Source: Yersinia artesiana
Lineage (GTDB): Bacteria; Pseudomonadota; Gammaproteobacteria; Enterobacterales; Enterobacteriaceae
Direction of reading: 5' to 3'
Length of the DNA: 64,000 bases
Assembly: GCF_902726545.1 (NCBI RefSeq)
Contig: NZ_CACVAD010000012.1
Coordinates: forward strand, 1 to 64,000
The notes beneath the pieces were generated by a model that made no database searches, was not told the origin of the DNA, and saw only the letters and a program-made list of their open reading frames with translations. This document shows positions 1 to 11,210 of this stretch, piece by piece. A program made the position numbers and the translations under genes. Each line of letters begins with the position of its first letter. The stretch's first letter is position 1.

Positions 1-154
1 GGTATATATAAGGTGGTGGTATTAATCTGCCCACACCTACTTATTAATAAAATAACTCAACCAGTTATAAAAACATTTACATACAAAAACCAGGCCTGAT
101 TTTTTATTAAACATCATATTTTGATGCCAACCAGGATTTTATTGAGAATACAAT

Positions 155-3100
155 ATGAATAAAGTCTTCAAGATTATTTGGAATGCTGCATTGAATCGTT
201 TCGATGTCGTATCCGAGTTTGCTAAAGCTGGGAAGAAATGTAAAGCATCCAGCTCGTTAACGATAAATACAGTCACCGGATTTTCTCTTGTTTTAGGGTT
301 TGGTTCATTGAATGCAGGTTCGGCTTTGGCCCAACCACTACCGGCCATTGTGATTAGCAGCACTGAGAGTGAAAGTGATGTGCAGCGAGATTCGGCTACC
401 GGCCCGGCTGTGGTCGTGACCAATGGTGGTGAGTATACCGGTACCAAGGTCACGCTGACCTCGCAGGCCCCGGCATCAGGTGGAAATACCGCTGCTCTTT
501 ATGTCAATACTGGTGGCAAAGCCTATCTTGATGCTGACAGCAATATCACCATGAATACTTCCAGTTCGCAGGCCACCGTTTGCTGCACCTACGGCATCGT
601 AGTAGATGGTAATGGCAGTGTGGTTGACAGTGCAGCGACCATCGTTGGCAGCACTGGCGGAGCGGGGGTCTATAATGGCGGCGTGCTCAATCTTCAGGGC
701 GGTGCGCTGTCCGGCTTATTTGGTATTGTGTCGAGCGGTGCAGGCAGTTTGATCACCGGAAATGCAGATATATCGGGTTCTGGTGTGGGAACCGGTGTTC
801 GGGCCGAGCTAGGTGGTGCAGTTGTTCTGAGTGGTGGCAAGGTATTATCGAATGGGATGGTCGCAACCGGTGCTGGCAGCTCAATTTCAACCTCAGACAC
901 TGAGATAGTTGGCACAGCCCACGCCACTAATGGTGCTTCTCTTAATCTTGTTGGCGGTTCGGTTAGCGCCAGTGGCTATGGGGTGAGTGCTGTTTATGCC
1001 GCTGGCCCGGTAGCCAGTCATGTAACGACATCCGCTGATATTAGTGTGAGTGGTAGCAACGCATCTGCGGTAACTGCCCGTAATGGTAGCACCATCAATA
1101 TTACCGGCGGCACCCTCTCCGGCGCGAGTTCTGTTTTAGCGGCTATCGGTAAAAACTCAACAATCACATTTTCTCATGCAAATTTGATTCAAGGCGGTAT
1201 GCAGGGATCAACCGCCGTCTATGCCGCTGAGGGGGCAATCGTTCAGCTCAACAGTGGCACTATATCTGCCCCTGGCTGGAACAACACCACCATCCGGGCT
1301 GATGGCGTTGATTCTGTTGTTTACAATCAGGGAGCTAATGTTACCGGTGTTGCAGGTAGCAGCATCGGTGCTCAAGCCATCAACGGCGGCAGCTATATTT
1401 TTGGCTCTGGCACGATGAGTGCAAGTAATACTGGCGTACAGGCCAGTGGAACGGGCAGTTCGGTGCTGAGTTCTGGCAATATCAGTGCGGTTCAGCGTGC
1501 AGTGCATGCCACTAATGGCGGCTCGGTCACGGTGGATGCAGGTTCTCTGGCAACCACGACGGCGATTGCCGGTATGGCGGGTATCGTTGCGGATAGCGGT
1601 GGGCAGGTTGAGTTGATTAAACCGGCACTGCTGGGCAGCAACGCTACCTTTGCTGGCAATGGTATTCAGGTCAGTAGTGGCGGTGTCGTCAATCTGGCCG
1701 GTGGCATATTGTATATAAATGGTAAGAATAGCTCGGGGCTGATAATTGATGGTGCAGGTTCCGCCATCAACAGTTCTGCCACTCTGAGTGTTTATGTTTA
1801 CGCCGCCTCAGGTAAAGCGCTAGAGGTTGCCAATGGCGCTGCACAAGTATTTCAGAATCTGGTCGGCAGGGTAACGGGCAGTAATGGCAATGTGATCCAA
1901 TCAAGCAGTGGTGCTAATCAGCTTACCTTTACCAGCAGTGTGCTCAGCAGTACCCAGGGGCCAGCTATCCTCGGTCAGAGTGGCTCACTTGACCTTGTGC
2001 TGTCTGATAGTGGTATCAGCGGGCCTGTACTGATGCAAGACAATGGCAGCATTATAAGTATTACAGCTAATGATGCTTCCACTATCACGGGGCGCACTGA
2101 AGCCGGTAACTCGTCAATAACGTTAAACACCCGATCTGCGTGGAATGTTGGCGCAGGTAGTTCATCTCTGGGTTCGCTTTCACTGAATAATGCCACCATG
2201 AGAAACAGTGGGGTTGGCAGTCTGCATATCGGTGGCGATGTCAGTTTAGGTAACCTTGGCGCTAAATTTGATACTCAGGATTATGACGCGTTGCTGGCGG
2301 CAAATGCGATCACCGGTACAGGAAATTTGACGAAGGATGGTACAGGTAAACTGACGCTGGAAAGTGCAATAACTTATACCGGTAACACCATAATTTCGTA
2401 CGGCACATTGCAGATAGGCAATGGCGCGGCCTCTGGCAATGCCTATCTCCATCAGGTGGATAATAGCGGTATTTTGGCTCTTGCTAGCGCTGATCGGGTA
2501 ACCATCGATAGGATTGAGGGAAAAGGGGCGCTGCAACAAAAGGGCAGCGGTACAACGATCCTGCTCAATGATAATACCTATACCGGCGGAACGACGATCA
2601 CTGCGGGTACTTTGCAATTGGGTGATGGTGGCAGTACGGGAAGTGTTATCGGGAATGTTGATCTTCAAGCGAACGGCACGCTGGTTATCTGGCGCAATGC
2701 TGCGGTGCTATTGGGCAATAGACTCACAGGTTCAGGGCTAATCACCACCGACACCGCCGGTCAGGCCTTCGATCTTGCTGCGGGGGTCGGCAATGCATTT
2801 TCTGGCATGCTCGCGGTGGGTAATGGCACGTTCCGGTTAGATGGCGTTAATACTACCGAGTTGAGCAATGCAACGCTGCGAGCAGGGTCGGGTAGCACTG
2901 TTACCGTCGGCACAGGCGTGCAGACTTTTGGTGGTCTGGCTTTCGACGGCGGTACGCTGAAGTTTGATACCGGAACCCCCGGTGATACCGTCGCGAAAAG
3001 CACCATCCATACCACCAATGAGATGAACCTGCTGGGTAGCGGTACGGTTGAGGTGAATATCGGCAGTATCGATAACAGCCCGGCGCCAGCCAATCAGGTG

Positions 3101-5815
3101 CTGCCAATCATGGAGCAGGATGATATCAACACCTTGCTACAACTGGCAGCCAGTGATGTAGCGGTGCAAGGCAATGGCGGCAATCTGGTATTGAAAGATC
3201 AGCATGGCAATATCATTACCGATGAAACCTCCGCGGATATTACTCAAAACGGGATGACCGTGGCGAAAGGGACTTACGACTATCGCCTGACCAGTGGTGC
3301 CAATAACGACGGTTTGTATGTGGGCTACGGCCTGACGCAGGTTGAGTTGTTGGGCAGCGGCGCTGATGCGCTGTCACTCTATGCCACCAACAAAACCGGA
3401 CCGGCGGCGGATTTGAGCGCCAACATCACGGGCAGTGGCGATTTGGCGATTGATACCGGTGCAGGAAACACCGTGACATTATCTAATCTGGACAACGATT
3501 ACACCGGTTCTACCGACCTACGCAGCGGCACCTTGCAGATGCTCAATGATAATGTGCTGGGGCAGACCTCGCTGTTATCACTGGCGGCGGATACTTCCTT
3601 TGATATGAATGGTCACAATCAGACGATAGGCGAATTGAAGGGGCTTGCCGGGTCACTATTGCATCTCAATGGTGGCAATCTGACATTGAGACAGGGCGGT
3701 GTGGTGGAGGGTGAGCTGACCGGCAGCGGTGCACTGACGATTGCGGCTGATGTGTTGACCGTTAATGGTGCCAACAGTGGCCTGAGTGCGGTGACCACTA
3801 TTGCCAACGGCGCACAAGTATTACTGAACAATGCTGCGGGTCTGGGGAATGGCGATATCGTCAACGCCGGGCTGCTGACACTGAAAGGTGCGGCGGGTCA
3901 GTTGGCGAATGCCATCAGTGATGCGGGTAGCGTGGTGTTACAGGATAACAGTGACATTATTGCCAGTGGTGATAACAGCATGTTCAGCGGCCAGTTTGAT
4001 ATCAACACCGGTAGTCAGTTAACGGTTTCTCAGGCAGAGCATCTGGGTAGCGCATCGGTGACCAACAACGGTGCGTTGGTGTTGAATGCTGCCAGCGACT
4101 GGGTGCTAGAAAATGGAATTACTGGCACGGGCAGTCTGAGCAAGAATGGTGCTGGCACTCTATCGTTAACACAATCTACGGCTTATAGCGGTCAAACAGA
4201 TATCAATACTGGCGGACTTATTTTGGGCAGCAGTGCGGACCCAATAACATTGGCCAGCCAGCAAGTGAACATTGCCAACGGTGCTTTTATGGGCGGTTTT
4301 GGTGGCGTAGCAGGGGCGGTGGATAACAACGGCACGCTGTTTGTTGGCAATCCAGTTGCACCGGCGACATCACTACTGAGCAGGCTGGCGCCTGCCAGCA
4401 ATCTCTTGACGATTGGGACAAATTTAACCAACAGCGGCACTGTTTTTATTGGTAACAAAACCAGTGATGGCAGCGGTATCAGCGGTAATCAATTAGTGGT
4501 TAATGGTAACTATATTGGTAACAACGGGTTGCTGCATTTCAACTCGGCGCTGGGGGATGACAGCTCGGCAACAGACAGCATGATAGTCAACGGCAACAGC
4601 AGCGGAACGACCCATGTGAGTGTGGATAATGCAGGTGGGCAGGGTGCGCAGACGTTAAATGGCATTGAGCTGATTCAGGTGAATGGTCAGTCAGACGGTG
4701 ACTTTGTGCAAAGCGGGCGTATTGTCGCCGGTGCGTATGATTATTCTCTGGCGCGCGGCGTAGGGGCTAATACTCGTCACTGGTATCTGACCAGCACAAC
4801 CGCCAGCGGTGATCTTGGTGGCACTCATCCAGCAGCTATGATTGAGCGTCCGGAAGCCAGTGGGTATGCCACAAACCTGGCAGCGGCCAACAATATGTTT
4901 GTCACAAGCCTGCATGACCGTTTAGGCGAAACGCAATATATTGACGCACTGACTGGTGAACGGAAAGTGACCAGTATGTGGTTGCGCAACGCTGGTGGGC
5001 ATAACCGTTCTCGTGATACTTATGACCAATTAAATACGCAGGCTAACCGGTATGTCGTGCAATTGGGGGGCGATATCGCACAGTGGAGTCATGATGGACA
5101 AGAGCGCTTCCACCTCGGCGTGATGGCCGGTTATGCAAACAGTAAAAGTCGTACCGAGTCTCGTTTGTCCGGTTACAGCGCCCGTGCCTCGGTTGATGGT
5201 TACAGTACCGGGATATATGGCACCTGGTATGCTAACGCAGCAGATAAGTCGGGTTGGTATGTGGACAGTTGGGCGCAATATAGCTGGTTCAACAACCGTG
5301 TAGACGGCCAGGATTTGCGCACTGAAGAGTACAAATCCAACGGGATGACAGCATCTATAGAAAGCGGTTATACCTTTAAAATGGGTGAGAATGTAGCCAA
5401 GAATGCGACTTACTTTATCCAACCGAAAGCACAGGTAACCTGGATGGGGGTTAAAGCTGATGACCACAAAGAAGCTAATGGCACAGAAGTGTCCGGCGAA
5501 GGTGATGGCAATATCCAAACCCGCTTGGGTGTGAAAGCTTTCATGAACGGTTACAGCCGTCAGGATAAGGGAAAAGATCGCGTCTTCCAGCCGTATATTG
5601 AAGCGAATTGGATCCATAACAGCAAAGATTTCGCTACCAATATGGATGGTCATTTAGTGAAACAAAGTGGCGCAGCCAATATTGGTGAGCTGAAAGTGGG
5701 TGTAGAAGGGCAAATAAATAAACAAGTGAATCTGTGGGGTAATGTTGCTCAGCAAGTGGGCAACAAAGGCTACAGCGATACCGCTGTGATGCTAGGGGTT
5801 AAATACAACTTCTAA
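155..5815 (+). CDS. Large type Va autotransporter adhesin with extended signal peptide
   Basis: This is a 1886-residue surface protein of the monomeric autotransporter family. Residues 1-59 form an extended signal peptide: a charged aromatic-rich start (MNKVFKIIWNAALNRF) typical of ESPR leaders, a second basic stretch, a hydrophobic core and a likely cut after SALA. The passenger is rich in Gly, Ser, Asn and Thr with short beta-helix-like repeats. PATR-type repeats (GTGxLxKxGxGxLxL followed by YTGxTxIxxGTLxLG) appear near residues 718, 787, 1092 and 1323. The last ~280 residues are the outer-membrane beta-barrel and end in YNF, the usual terminal aromatic signature. A CC pair near residue 142 is odd because passengers usually avoid cysteine. 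The gene has its own terminator and no operon partner. The ligand cannot be predicted. Confidence 0.93.
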   Translation: MNKVFKIIWNAALNRFDVVSEFAKAGKKCKASSSLTINTVTGFSLVLGFGSLNAGSALAQPLPAIVISSTESESDVQRDSATGPAVVVTNGGEYTGTKVTLTSQAPASGGNTAALYVNTGGKAYLDADSNITMNTSSSQATVCCTYGIVVDGNGSVVDSAATIVGSTGGAGVYNGGVLNLQGGALSGLFGIVSSGAGSLITGNADISGSGVGTGVRAELGGAVVLSGGKVLSNGMVATGAGSSISTSDTEIVGTAHATNGASLNLVGGSVSASGYGVSAVYAAGPVASHVTTSADISVSGSNASAVTARNGSTINITGGTLSGASSVLAAIGKNSTITFSHANLIQGGMQGSTAVYAAEGAIVQLNSGTISAPGWNNTTIRADGVDSVVYNQGANVTGVAGSSIGAQAINGGSYIFGSGTMSASNTGVQASGTGSSVLSSGNISAVQRAVHATNGGSVTVDAGSLATTTAIAGMAGIVADSGGQVELIKPALLGSNATFAGNGIQVSSGGVVNLAGGILYINGKNSSGLIIDGAGSAINSSATLSVYVYAASGKALEVANGAAQVFQNLVGRVTGSNGNVIQSSSGANQLTFTSSVLSSTQGPAILGQSGSLDLVLSDSGISGPVLMQDNGSIISITANDASTITGRTEAGNSSITLNTRSAWNVGAGSSSLGSLSLNNATMRNSGVGSLHIGGDVSLGNLGAKFDTQDYDALLAANAITGTGNLTKDGTGKLTLESAITYTGNTIISYGTLQIGNGAASGNAYLHQVDNSGILALASADRVTIDRIEGKGALQQKGSGTTILLNDNTYTGGTTITAGTLQLGDGGSTGSVIGNVDLQANGTLVIWRNAAVLLGNRLTGSGLITTDTAGQAFDLAAGVGNAFSGMLAVGNGTFRLDGVNTTELSNATLRAGSGSTVTVGTGVQTFGGLAFDGGTLKFDTGTPGDTVAKSTIHTTNEMNLLGSGTVEVNIGSIDNSPAPANQVLPIMEQDDINTLLQLAASDVAVQGNGGNLVLKDQHGNIITDETSADITQNGMTVAKGTYDYRLTSGANNDGLYVGYGLTQVELLGSGADALSLYATNKTGPAADLSANITGSGDLAIDTGAGNTVTLSNLDNDYTGSTDLRSGTLQMLNDNVLGQTSLLSLAADTSFDMNGHNQTIGELKGLAGSLLHLNGGNLTLRQGGVVEGELTGSGALTIAADVLTVNGANSGLSAVTTIANGAQVLLNNAAGLGNGDIVNAGLLTLKGAAGQLANAISDAGSVVLQDNSDIIASGDNSMFSGQFDINTGSQLTVSQAEHLGSASVTNNGALVLNAASDWVLENGITGTGSLSKNGAGTLSLTQSTAYSGQTDINTGGLILGSSADPITLASQQVNIANGAFMGGFGGVAGAVDNNGTLFVGNPVAPATSLLSRLAPASNLLTIGTNLTNSGTVFIGNKTSDGSGISGNQLVVNGNYIGNNGLLHFNSALGDDSSATDSMIVNGNSSGTTHVSVDNAGGQGAQTLNGIELIQVNGQSDGDFVQSGRIVAGAYDYSLARGVGANTRHWYLTSTTASGDLGGTHPAAMIERPEASGYATNLAAANNMFVTSLHDRLGETQYIDALTGERKVTSMWLRNAGGHNRSRDTYDQLNTQANRYVVQLGGDIAQWSHDGQERFHLGVMAGYANSKSRTESRLSGYSARASVDGYSTGIYGTWYANAADKSGWYVDSWAQYSWFNNRVDGQDLRTEEYKSNGMTASIESGYTFKMGENVAKNATYFIQPKAQVTWMGVKADDHKEANGTEVSGEGDGNIQTRLGVKAFMNGYSRQDKGKDRVFQPYIEANWIHNSKDFATNMDGHLVKQSGAANIGELKVGVEGQINKQVNLWGNVAQQVGNKGYSDTAVMLGVKYNF

Positions 5816-5839
5816 TATTCTGGACAATAGGATTTCGGG

Positions 5840-5877
5840 ATATCAGTGCATTATGATGATGCACTGATATTTTGTTT
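5840..5877 (+). terminator. Rho-independent terminator of the autotransporter gene
   Basis: A perfect 12-bp stem (5840-5851 pairing with 5859-5870) with a 7-nt loop is followed by TTTGTTT. It starts 24 bases after the autotransporter stop codon. Confidence 0.8.
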
Positions 5878-6032
5878 GATAAAACGCCTACGCGAAATGG
5901 CATTGTTTCTGATAGTTAACTATCCAACCAAAGTCACTAATAGGTAAGCGAAACACCGATCCAGCTTCTCTATGAAGCAGTCTTGCAGAATTCACCCGCT
6001 AACGTGTTATAGTGCAATTTTTACGGAAAATT

Positions 6033-6905
6033 ATGCTGACCAACTCATCCATTCGTCTTAACAAATATATTAGCGAAAGCGGCATCTGTTCGCGTCGCGA
6101 TGCTGACCGTTATGTAGAGCAAGGAAATGTTTTTATTAACGGCAAGCGGGCCGCAGTAGGCGATCAGGTATATGTTGGTGATGTGGTGAAAGTAAATGGT
6201 CAACTTATCGAACCACGCGATGAAAATGATCTGGTGCTAATTGCGCTAAATAAACCGATTGGCATTATCTGCACCACGGAAGAGGGTGAAGGCGATAATA
6301 TCGTTGATTTTGTTAACCACAGCAAACGCGTTTTTCCCATTGGCCGCCTGGATAAAGATTCCCAAGGTCTTATTTTCCTGACCAATCACGGCGATTTAGT
6401 GAATAAGATCCTACGCGCGGGTAATGATCACGAAAAAGAATATGTGGTAACGGTTAATAAGCCGGTGACCGATGAGTTTATTGTCGGTTTGAGTGCCGGT
6501 GTACCTATGCTGGGTACTGTGACCAAAAAATGCAAAGTAAAGAAAGAAGCTCCGTTTGTATTTAGTATCACTTTGGTTCAGGGGCTTAATCGGCAAATTC
6601 GCCGCATGTGTAAGCACTTTGGTTATGAAGTGACTAAGCTTGAACGCACTCGTATCATGAACGTCAATCTGAAAGGTCTGCCCATTGGCGAGTGGCGGGA
6701 TTTGCGCGATGATGAGCTAATAGAGTTATTTAAGCTGATTGAAAATTCATCGTCTGATGAGAAACCGGCAAAAAAACCAAAAGCTAAATCTGTTGTAGCT
6801 AAAAAACCGCCCATTAACCGATCAAAACCTGCTGAAAAGTCAGAGGGTAACTCTGCGGGTCGTAAGCGTTTTACTCAGCCTGGACGCAAGAAGAAAGGGC
6901 GGTAA
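6033..6905 (+). CDS. rluF: 23S rRNA pseudouridine(2604) synthase RluF
   Basis: RluF converts U2604 of 23S rRNA to pseudouridine. The protein closely matches the recalled E. coli RluF. An N-terminal S4 RNA-binding domain (about residues 8-55, with [20 protein letters not shown]) precedes the RsuA/RluB/E/F catalytic domain containing [10 protein letters not shown], whose Asp is the expected nucleophile. The tail is Lys/Pro-rich and ends RKKKGR. Starting at the ATG at 6033 gives 290 residues, the E. coli length; an in-frame GTG at 6012 would add seven residues without family support. The gene is monocistronic. Confidence 0.95.
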   Translation: MLTNSSIRLNKYISESGICSRRDADRYVEQGNVFINGKRAAVGDQVYVGDVVKVNGQLIEPRDENDLVLIALNKPIGIICTTEEGEGDNIVDFVNHSKRVFPIGRLDKDSQGLIFLTNHGDLVNKILRAGNDHEKEYVVTVNKPVTDEFIVGLSAGVPMLGTVTKKCKVKKEAPFVFSITLVQGLNRQIRRMCKHFGYEVTKLERTRIMNVNLKGLPIGEWRDLRDDELIELFKLIENSSSDEKPAKKPKAKSVVAKKPPINRSKPAEKSEGNSAGRKRFTQPGRKKKGR

Positions 6906-6938
6906 TGCCGCTGGCAGGGATAGATTCCAGATGGTTTT

Positions 6939-7130
6939 TTACGATTTATCACTATCAGAATTGCGATAAACTTCACCACAGATCAAAACTACATCAGGCC
7001 TTCTTTGGTGAATTCGGGCAGCGACAGCCATGCATTCATGGCGTGTTGCATAAACATCGTCAGTCACAGGCAGAGCCTCGCAGGCATCCATTCCGCAGGT
7101 GCTAACCAGTAAAACAAATCCTATGAGCAT
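6939..7130 (-). CDS. Small cysteine-containing protein, YebW-like (DUF1482 type)
   Basis: This 63-residue protein has a hydrophobic N-terminus (MLIGFVLLVSTCG) and four cysteines at about positions 12, 17, 33 and 51. Length, cysteine layout and a VYxTxxxC segment resemble what I recall of YebW/DUF1482. The start is supported by an excellent Shine-Dalgarno (AGGAG, 5 bases before the ATG). The overlapping plus-strand ORF at 6905-7105 lacks such support. The function is unknown. The assignment to the family is moderate; that it is a gene is more certain. Confidence 0.65.
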   Translation of the reverse strand: MLIGFVLLVSTCGMDACEALPVTDDVYATRHECMAVAARIHQRRPDVVLICGEVYRNSDSDKS

Positions 7131-7236
7131 ATATTCTCCTTTTTTATAGGATTTCTATGAGTATAGCCGGTTTACGGGAGAGATAGTGCACGGGTTTTTT
7201 ATTGAAGCAATAGATGTTTCCTTGGGTGCTGAAAGA

Positions 7237-8082
7237 TTAACCAAATTTGGTAATGGCAACGCCAGCCATAATAATGGCACTTGCGATAAGGCGTAATACT
7301 GAGGGCTTTTCTTTTAACATCCAGATAGAAATAACCATGGCGAAGAGTACGCTGGTCTCACGTAGTGCTGCTACCAAGGCGATTGGTGTACTCTTCATGG
7401 CCCAAATGACGATGCCATAAGCCAATAATTGCATAGCGCCACCAATGATACCGTGACGCCAGTGTTGCCTGATTTCACGAAAAATCCTATTCCTGTGCAT
7501 TACCCAAAGCAGCGCAAACATAGCTATACCATTGGACATAAATAGCCAAAAAATATAACTGAGAGGTTCTATGCTGGCTCGACTGCCTGCGCCATCGGAT
7601 AAGGTATAGCAGGCGGTAAATGTCGCCGTAATTAATGCATAGATGATGGCTTGGAGGTTGAGTTTATTTGGGCCATGACGGCCATCAAATGTCATCATAA
7701 TAACCCCAGAAACCAGAATGATGGCCCCGAATAACGCTATTGTGCGTGGAATTTCCGACAAAATTAACCACGAAAGCAGGGCACTTAATAAGGGCGCTAC
7801 GCCGCGAGCGATAGGATAAATTTGCCCGAACTCGGCTTGTTCGTAGGCTTTACTGAGAAAGAGACAATATCCCGTGTGAAACGCGACCGACAGGAGCAAC
7901 CAAGGAAGCGCGTCGAGAGAGGGCAAACCCACAAAAAAAATGCCAAAGAATGAGATGACGCCGGAAAAAATTGCCATCAATGAAATAGCAACTAATCGGT
8001 CAGTGCCAAATTTCACTAAAGCATTCCAGCTAGCATGCAACAGTGCCGCGCCCAATACTGCAATGAATATTTCAGTGCTCAT
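7237..8082 (-). CDS. DMT superfamily (EamA) inner-membrane transporter
   Basis: This 281-residue protein is almost entirely hydrophobic, with about ten membrane segments arranged as two EamA halves (roughly residues 5-130 and 145-280). The family exports or imports metabolites such as amino acids or drugs. The substrate cannot be told from sequence. The ATG is preceded by AAGGAGCAGGG, a strong ribosome binding site. It stands alone between the yebW-like gene and a small ORF on the other strand. Confidence 0.85.
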   Translation of the reverse strand: MSTEIFIAVLGAALLHASWNALVKFGTDRLVAISLMAIFSGVISFFGIFFVGLPSLDALPWLLLSVAFHTGYCLFLSKAYEQAEFGQIYPIARGVAPLLSALLSWLILSEIPRTIALFGAIILVSGVIMMTFDGRHGPNKLNLQAIIYALITATFTACYTLSDGAGSRASIEPLSYIFWLFMSNGIAMFALLWVMHRNRIFREIRQHWRHGIIGGAMQLLAYGIVIWAMKSTPIALVAALRETSVLFAMVISIWMLKEKPSVLRLIASAIIMAGVAITKFG

Positions 8083-8312
8083 CCCTGCTCCTTATTTAGG
8101 CGCATTAGTTTACCTTGGATTAGCTTGTTTGGCATGAGAATTAAATAAGATTATTAACCATGAGAATGTCGGAAACTTTACATTAATCGGTTATATATAC
8201 CGAATGGCCTCAATATAATGTTCAGAGGTGCTATCTAATAGCGTAACGGCTAAGGCTTTCTTAAATAGCGCTAATTTGGCATCATATGGCTATGCATATT
8301 TTTCCAGGATGA

Positions 8313-8564
8313 ATGATGAAACAGTTTCCTTTTGATAAACGTTACGAGATTGAAGATGCCAGCGGTGTTGTTGAGTATTACATTGACGGTGATGAATATA
8401 TTCGTGGTCAGGACGGTATTCCAGGGTATCGAATTGCGGGTTATGAAGTGTACGAACATAATGCAGAAGCCAAACTTGCTGGCTTTCTTGAGGGGAAACA
8501 TATCACCACCCCAGATGCAGATATTCTGCTGACAATTTTAGATGATAAACCCACTGAAGATTGA
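8313..8564 (+). CDS. Hypothetical acidic small protein
   Basis: I do not recognise this 83-residue protein. It is acidic, rich in Tyr, Glu and Asp (EYYIDGDEYIRGQDGIPGY), with no signal peptide or membrane segment, so it is probably cytoplasmic. Two consecutive ATG codons (8313 and 8316) follow AGGATGA; the second has the better spacing. A hairpin follows the stop. The antisense ORFs over it lack ribosome binding sites. Confidence 0.6.
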   Translation: MMKQFPFDKRYEIEDASGVVEYYIDGDEYIRGQDGIPGYRIAGYEVYEHNAEAKLAGFLEGKHITTPDADILLTILDDKPTED

Positions 8565-8578
8565 CCGTCATAAGTTTG

Positions 8579-8612
8579 ATTTTTGGGCCAGGGTGGCCTG
8601 GCCCCAAAAATT
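8579..8612. terminator. Hairpin after the 8.3 kb small gene
   Basis: A GC-rich inverted repeat (GGGCCAGG ... CCTGGCCCC) is flanked by T5 on the left and A5 on the right, so it could end transcription in either direction. One base is bulged. Confidence 0.6.
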
Positions 8613-8714
8613 AATCCCCCTTATCTTGCCGGGCGCTATAAGTAAAAGCGTCAACATCCTAGGTCCTCATACTTAATTGCGATAGAATTGGCAGAGTAAC
8701 GAATGTGATGAGAT

Positions 8715-9776
8715 ATGTTTGAGGACATAAAGCATATGGTTGCTCAGTTTACTATGGATAATATTGTCGGGCTGGTTTTGGTCATCAGCTGTGTCATTGC
8801 CTTATTAATTGTCTCTATGTGGGGAATGCGGCGACACCATTCTCGTTACAGTTTCATATTGCAGTTTGTCAGTTTCCTCCTGTGGTCTGTCATGGTGATG
8901 GTAGTGGGGAACATCATCAATAATGCACTCGCTGATATAAAAATAAGCTTTATCACACCTAAGACGGTTAATTTCGTCTGCATGTCAGTCATCTTATTGA
9001 TGCTAATACGTAAGATGTTTGTATTATTTGATGTGCTGGAAAAACGGCAGGTAGCAAAAGGTAGTGATATCACCAGCGCTAAAATCATCGCGCGGATGTT
9101 AAAAATTACGCTCGTAGTGGTCGTTATTCTGCTCTATGGCGAGCATTTGGGCATGAGTTTTTCCGGGCTGGTTACCTTTGGTGGTATTGGTGGCCTTGCT
9201 GTAGGTATGGCTGGAAAAGATATTCTGAGTAATTTTTTCTCTGGAGTGATGCTTTATTTTGATCGCCCTTTTAATATCGGAGACTGGATACGTTTGCCGG
9301 ATCGTCATATTGAAGGTGTTGTTGTTGAAATAGGTTGGCGGCTGACAAAAATAATGACATTTGAAAATCGCCCACTGTACGTTCCTAATTCTGCATTCAC
9401 AGATACTAGTGTTGAAAACCCAGGTCGCATGACTAACCGCAGAATAAAAACCACTCTGGCGCTGCGCTATGAGGATGCGGATAAAATTGGCGCAATTGTG
9501 GCTGAGATGCACAAATTTTTAGCCAATAATGATGATATCGATCACCAACAAACCTTATTGGTCTATTTCAATGGATTTGGCGACTCCTCTCTTAATATTA
9601 TGGTTTATTGCTTTACCAAGACAAGGGTGTGGGCTGAGTGGCTAGCCGTCCAGCAGACCTGCTATTTGAAGTTTATCGATATCGTCCATACACACGGTGC
9701 AGACTTTGCTTTCCCCAGCCGTACGCTTTATGTCGAAGATAGCACTGAGCCACCGGCCACCTCGACGGAGCAGTAA
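8715..9776 (+). CDS. ynaI: Mechanosensitive channel YnaI (MscS family)
   Basis: This 353-residue inner-membrane channel of the MscS family releases solutes on membrane tension. It matches the recalled E. coli YnaI (343 residues) along most of its length. Four hydrophobic segments lie in residues 15-150. The pore helix and vestibule junction carries [21 protein letters not shown] (about residues 151-171), followed by the beta domain with [10 protein letters not shown] and [16 protein letters not shown]. The last ~15 residues are polar and variable. It is monocistronic. Recognition is by family pattern and not by any test of gating. Confidence 0.9.
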   Translation: MFEDIKHMVAQFTMDNIVGLVLVISCVIALLIVSMWGMRRHHSRYSFILQFVSFLLWSVMVMVVGNIINNALADIKISFITPKTVNFVCMSVILLMLIRKMFVLFDVLEKRQVAKGSDITSAKIIARMLKITLVVVVILLYGEHLGMSFSGLVTFGGIGGLAVGMAGKDILSNFFSGVMLYFDRPFNIGDWIRLPDRHIEGVVVEIGWRLTKIMTFENRPLYVPNSAFTDTSVENPGRMTNRRIKTTLALRYEDADKIGAIVAEMHKFLANNDDIDHQQTLLVYFNGFGDSSLNIMVYCFTKTRVWAEWLAVQQTCYLKFIDIVHTHGADFAFPSRTLYVEDSTEPPATSTEQ

Positions 9777-9943
9777 TTCTGTCTTTATATCTGACAACCG
9801 CCTACGGGGAGCATCTTTATTTGGATCGGAGATGCCCAATAGGAGAGTGGCGATTCAACGCAGCGTTATTCCGGATAATAACTTTTTACAGCAGACTCTT
9901 TTCACGCCACTTAAAACCGACTAACGTAATCATTTGGTGATAA

Positions 9944-10594
<651 letters not shown>

Positions 10595-10652
10595 AGCCAG
10601 TCATTCCTCATTGCACACAGGATGCAGGCGTGCGTAAAAAGAGTGGAGCAGA

Positions 10653-11210
10653 ATGAAGAACTTGATTGAAGTTGAAACTGAACGGCTTCGGCTGCGGCAA
10701 TGGATACCTTCTGACAAAGCCCCTTTTGCCGCATTTAATGCCGATAAGCGAGTCATGGCGTATTTCCCAGCCCCCTTGACTCGTGAGGAAAGTGATGCGA
10801 TGGCTGATCGTTGTCAGCTATTGATTGAACAGCAGGGGTGGGGATTGTGGGCCGTTGAGTTTAAAGCCACTGGGCAATTTATCGGGGCTTTGGGGCTGCA
10901 TATTCCCGCAGCCAAACTCCCTTTTTCACCTTGTGTCGAAATAGCCTGGCGTTTTGCTTATCCATTCTGGGGACAGGGGTTAGCGACAGAAGCCGCTTTG
11001 GCTGCTTTGCAGGTAGGTTTTGAGAGATTAAAGTTGACTAAGATCGTGTCATTTACTGCGTTAATTAATCTGCGCTCACAAGCATTGATGGAACGAATAG
11101 GAATGGTGCGAGCACCGGAGAGTTTTCCTCATCCTAATGTCAGCCCCGACAGCCCGTTGAGTCAGCATTGTTGGTATTACATCACATCTCATCAGTTGCA
11201 GAGTCGATGA
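10653..11210 (+). CDS. GNAT family N-acetyltransferase (RimJ/RimL type)
   Basis: This 185-residue acetyltransferase has the layout of RimJ/RimL-like GNAT proteins. The N-terminus reads ETERLRLRQW, the central acetyl-CoA binding region has PFWGQGLATEAALA (the Q/R-x-x-G-x-A motif A), and the C-terminal part has N-x-R-S-Q-A-L-M-E-R-I-G-M. The substrate is unknown; members act on protein N-termini, amino acids or antibiotics. GGAG precedes the ATG. Confidence 0.85.
   Translation: MKNLIEVETERLRLRQWIPSDKAPFAAFNADKRVMAYFPAPLTREESDAMADRCQLLIEQQGWGLWAVEFKATGQFIGALGLHIPAAKLPFSPCVEIAWRFAYPFWGQGLATEAALAALQVGFERLKLTKIVSFTALINLRSQALMERIGMVRAPESFPHPNVSPDSPLSQHCWYYITSHQLQSR

Noticed and set aside
139-453. 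Minus-strand ORF over the autotransporter start
   Set aside because: It lies antisense to the signal peptide and passenger start, has no ribosome binding site and a biased low-complexity product; a codon-bias shadow.
5030-5653. 207-codon antisense ORF within the autotransporter barrel
   Set aside because: Long open antisense frames are common opposite GC-biased codons; no recognisable domain and no start signal.
6905-7105. Plus-strand ORF after rluF
   Set aside because: It is antisense to the yebW-like gene, which has the much better ribosome binding site and family resemblance.
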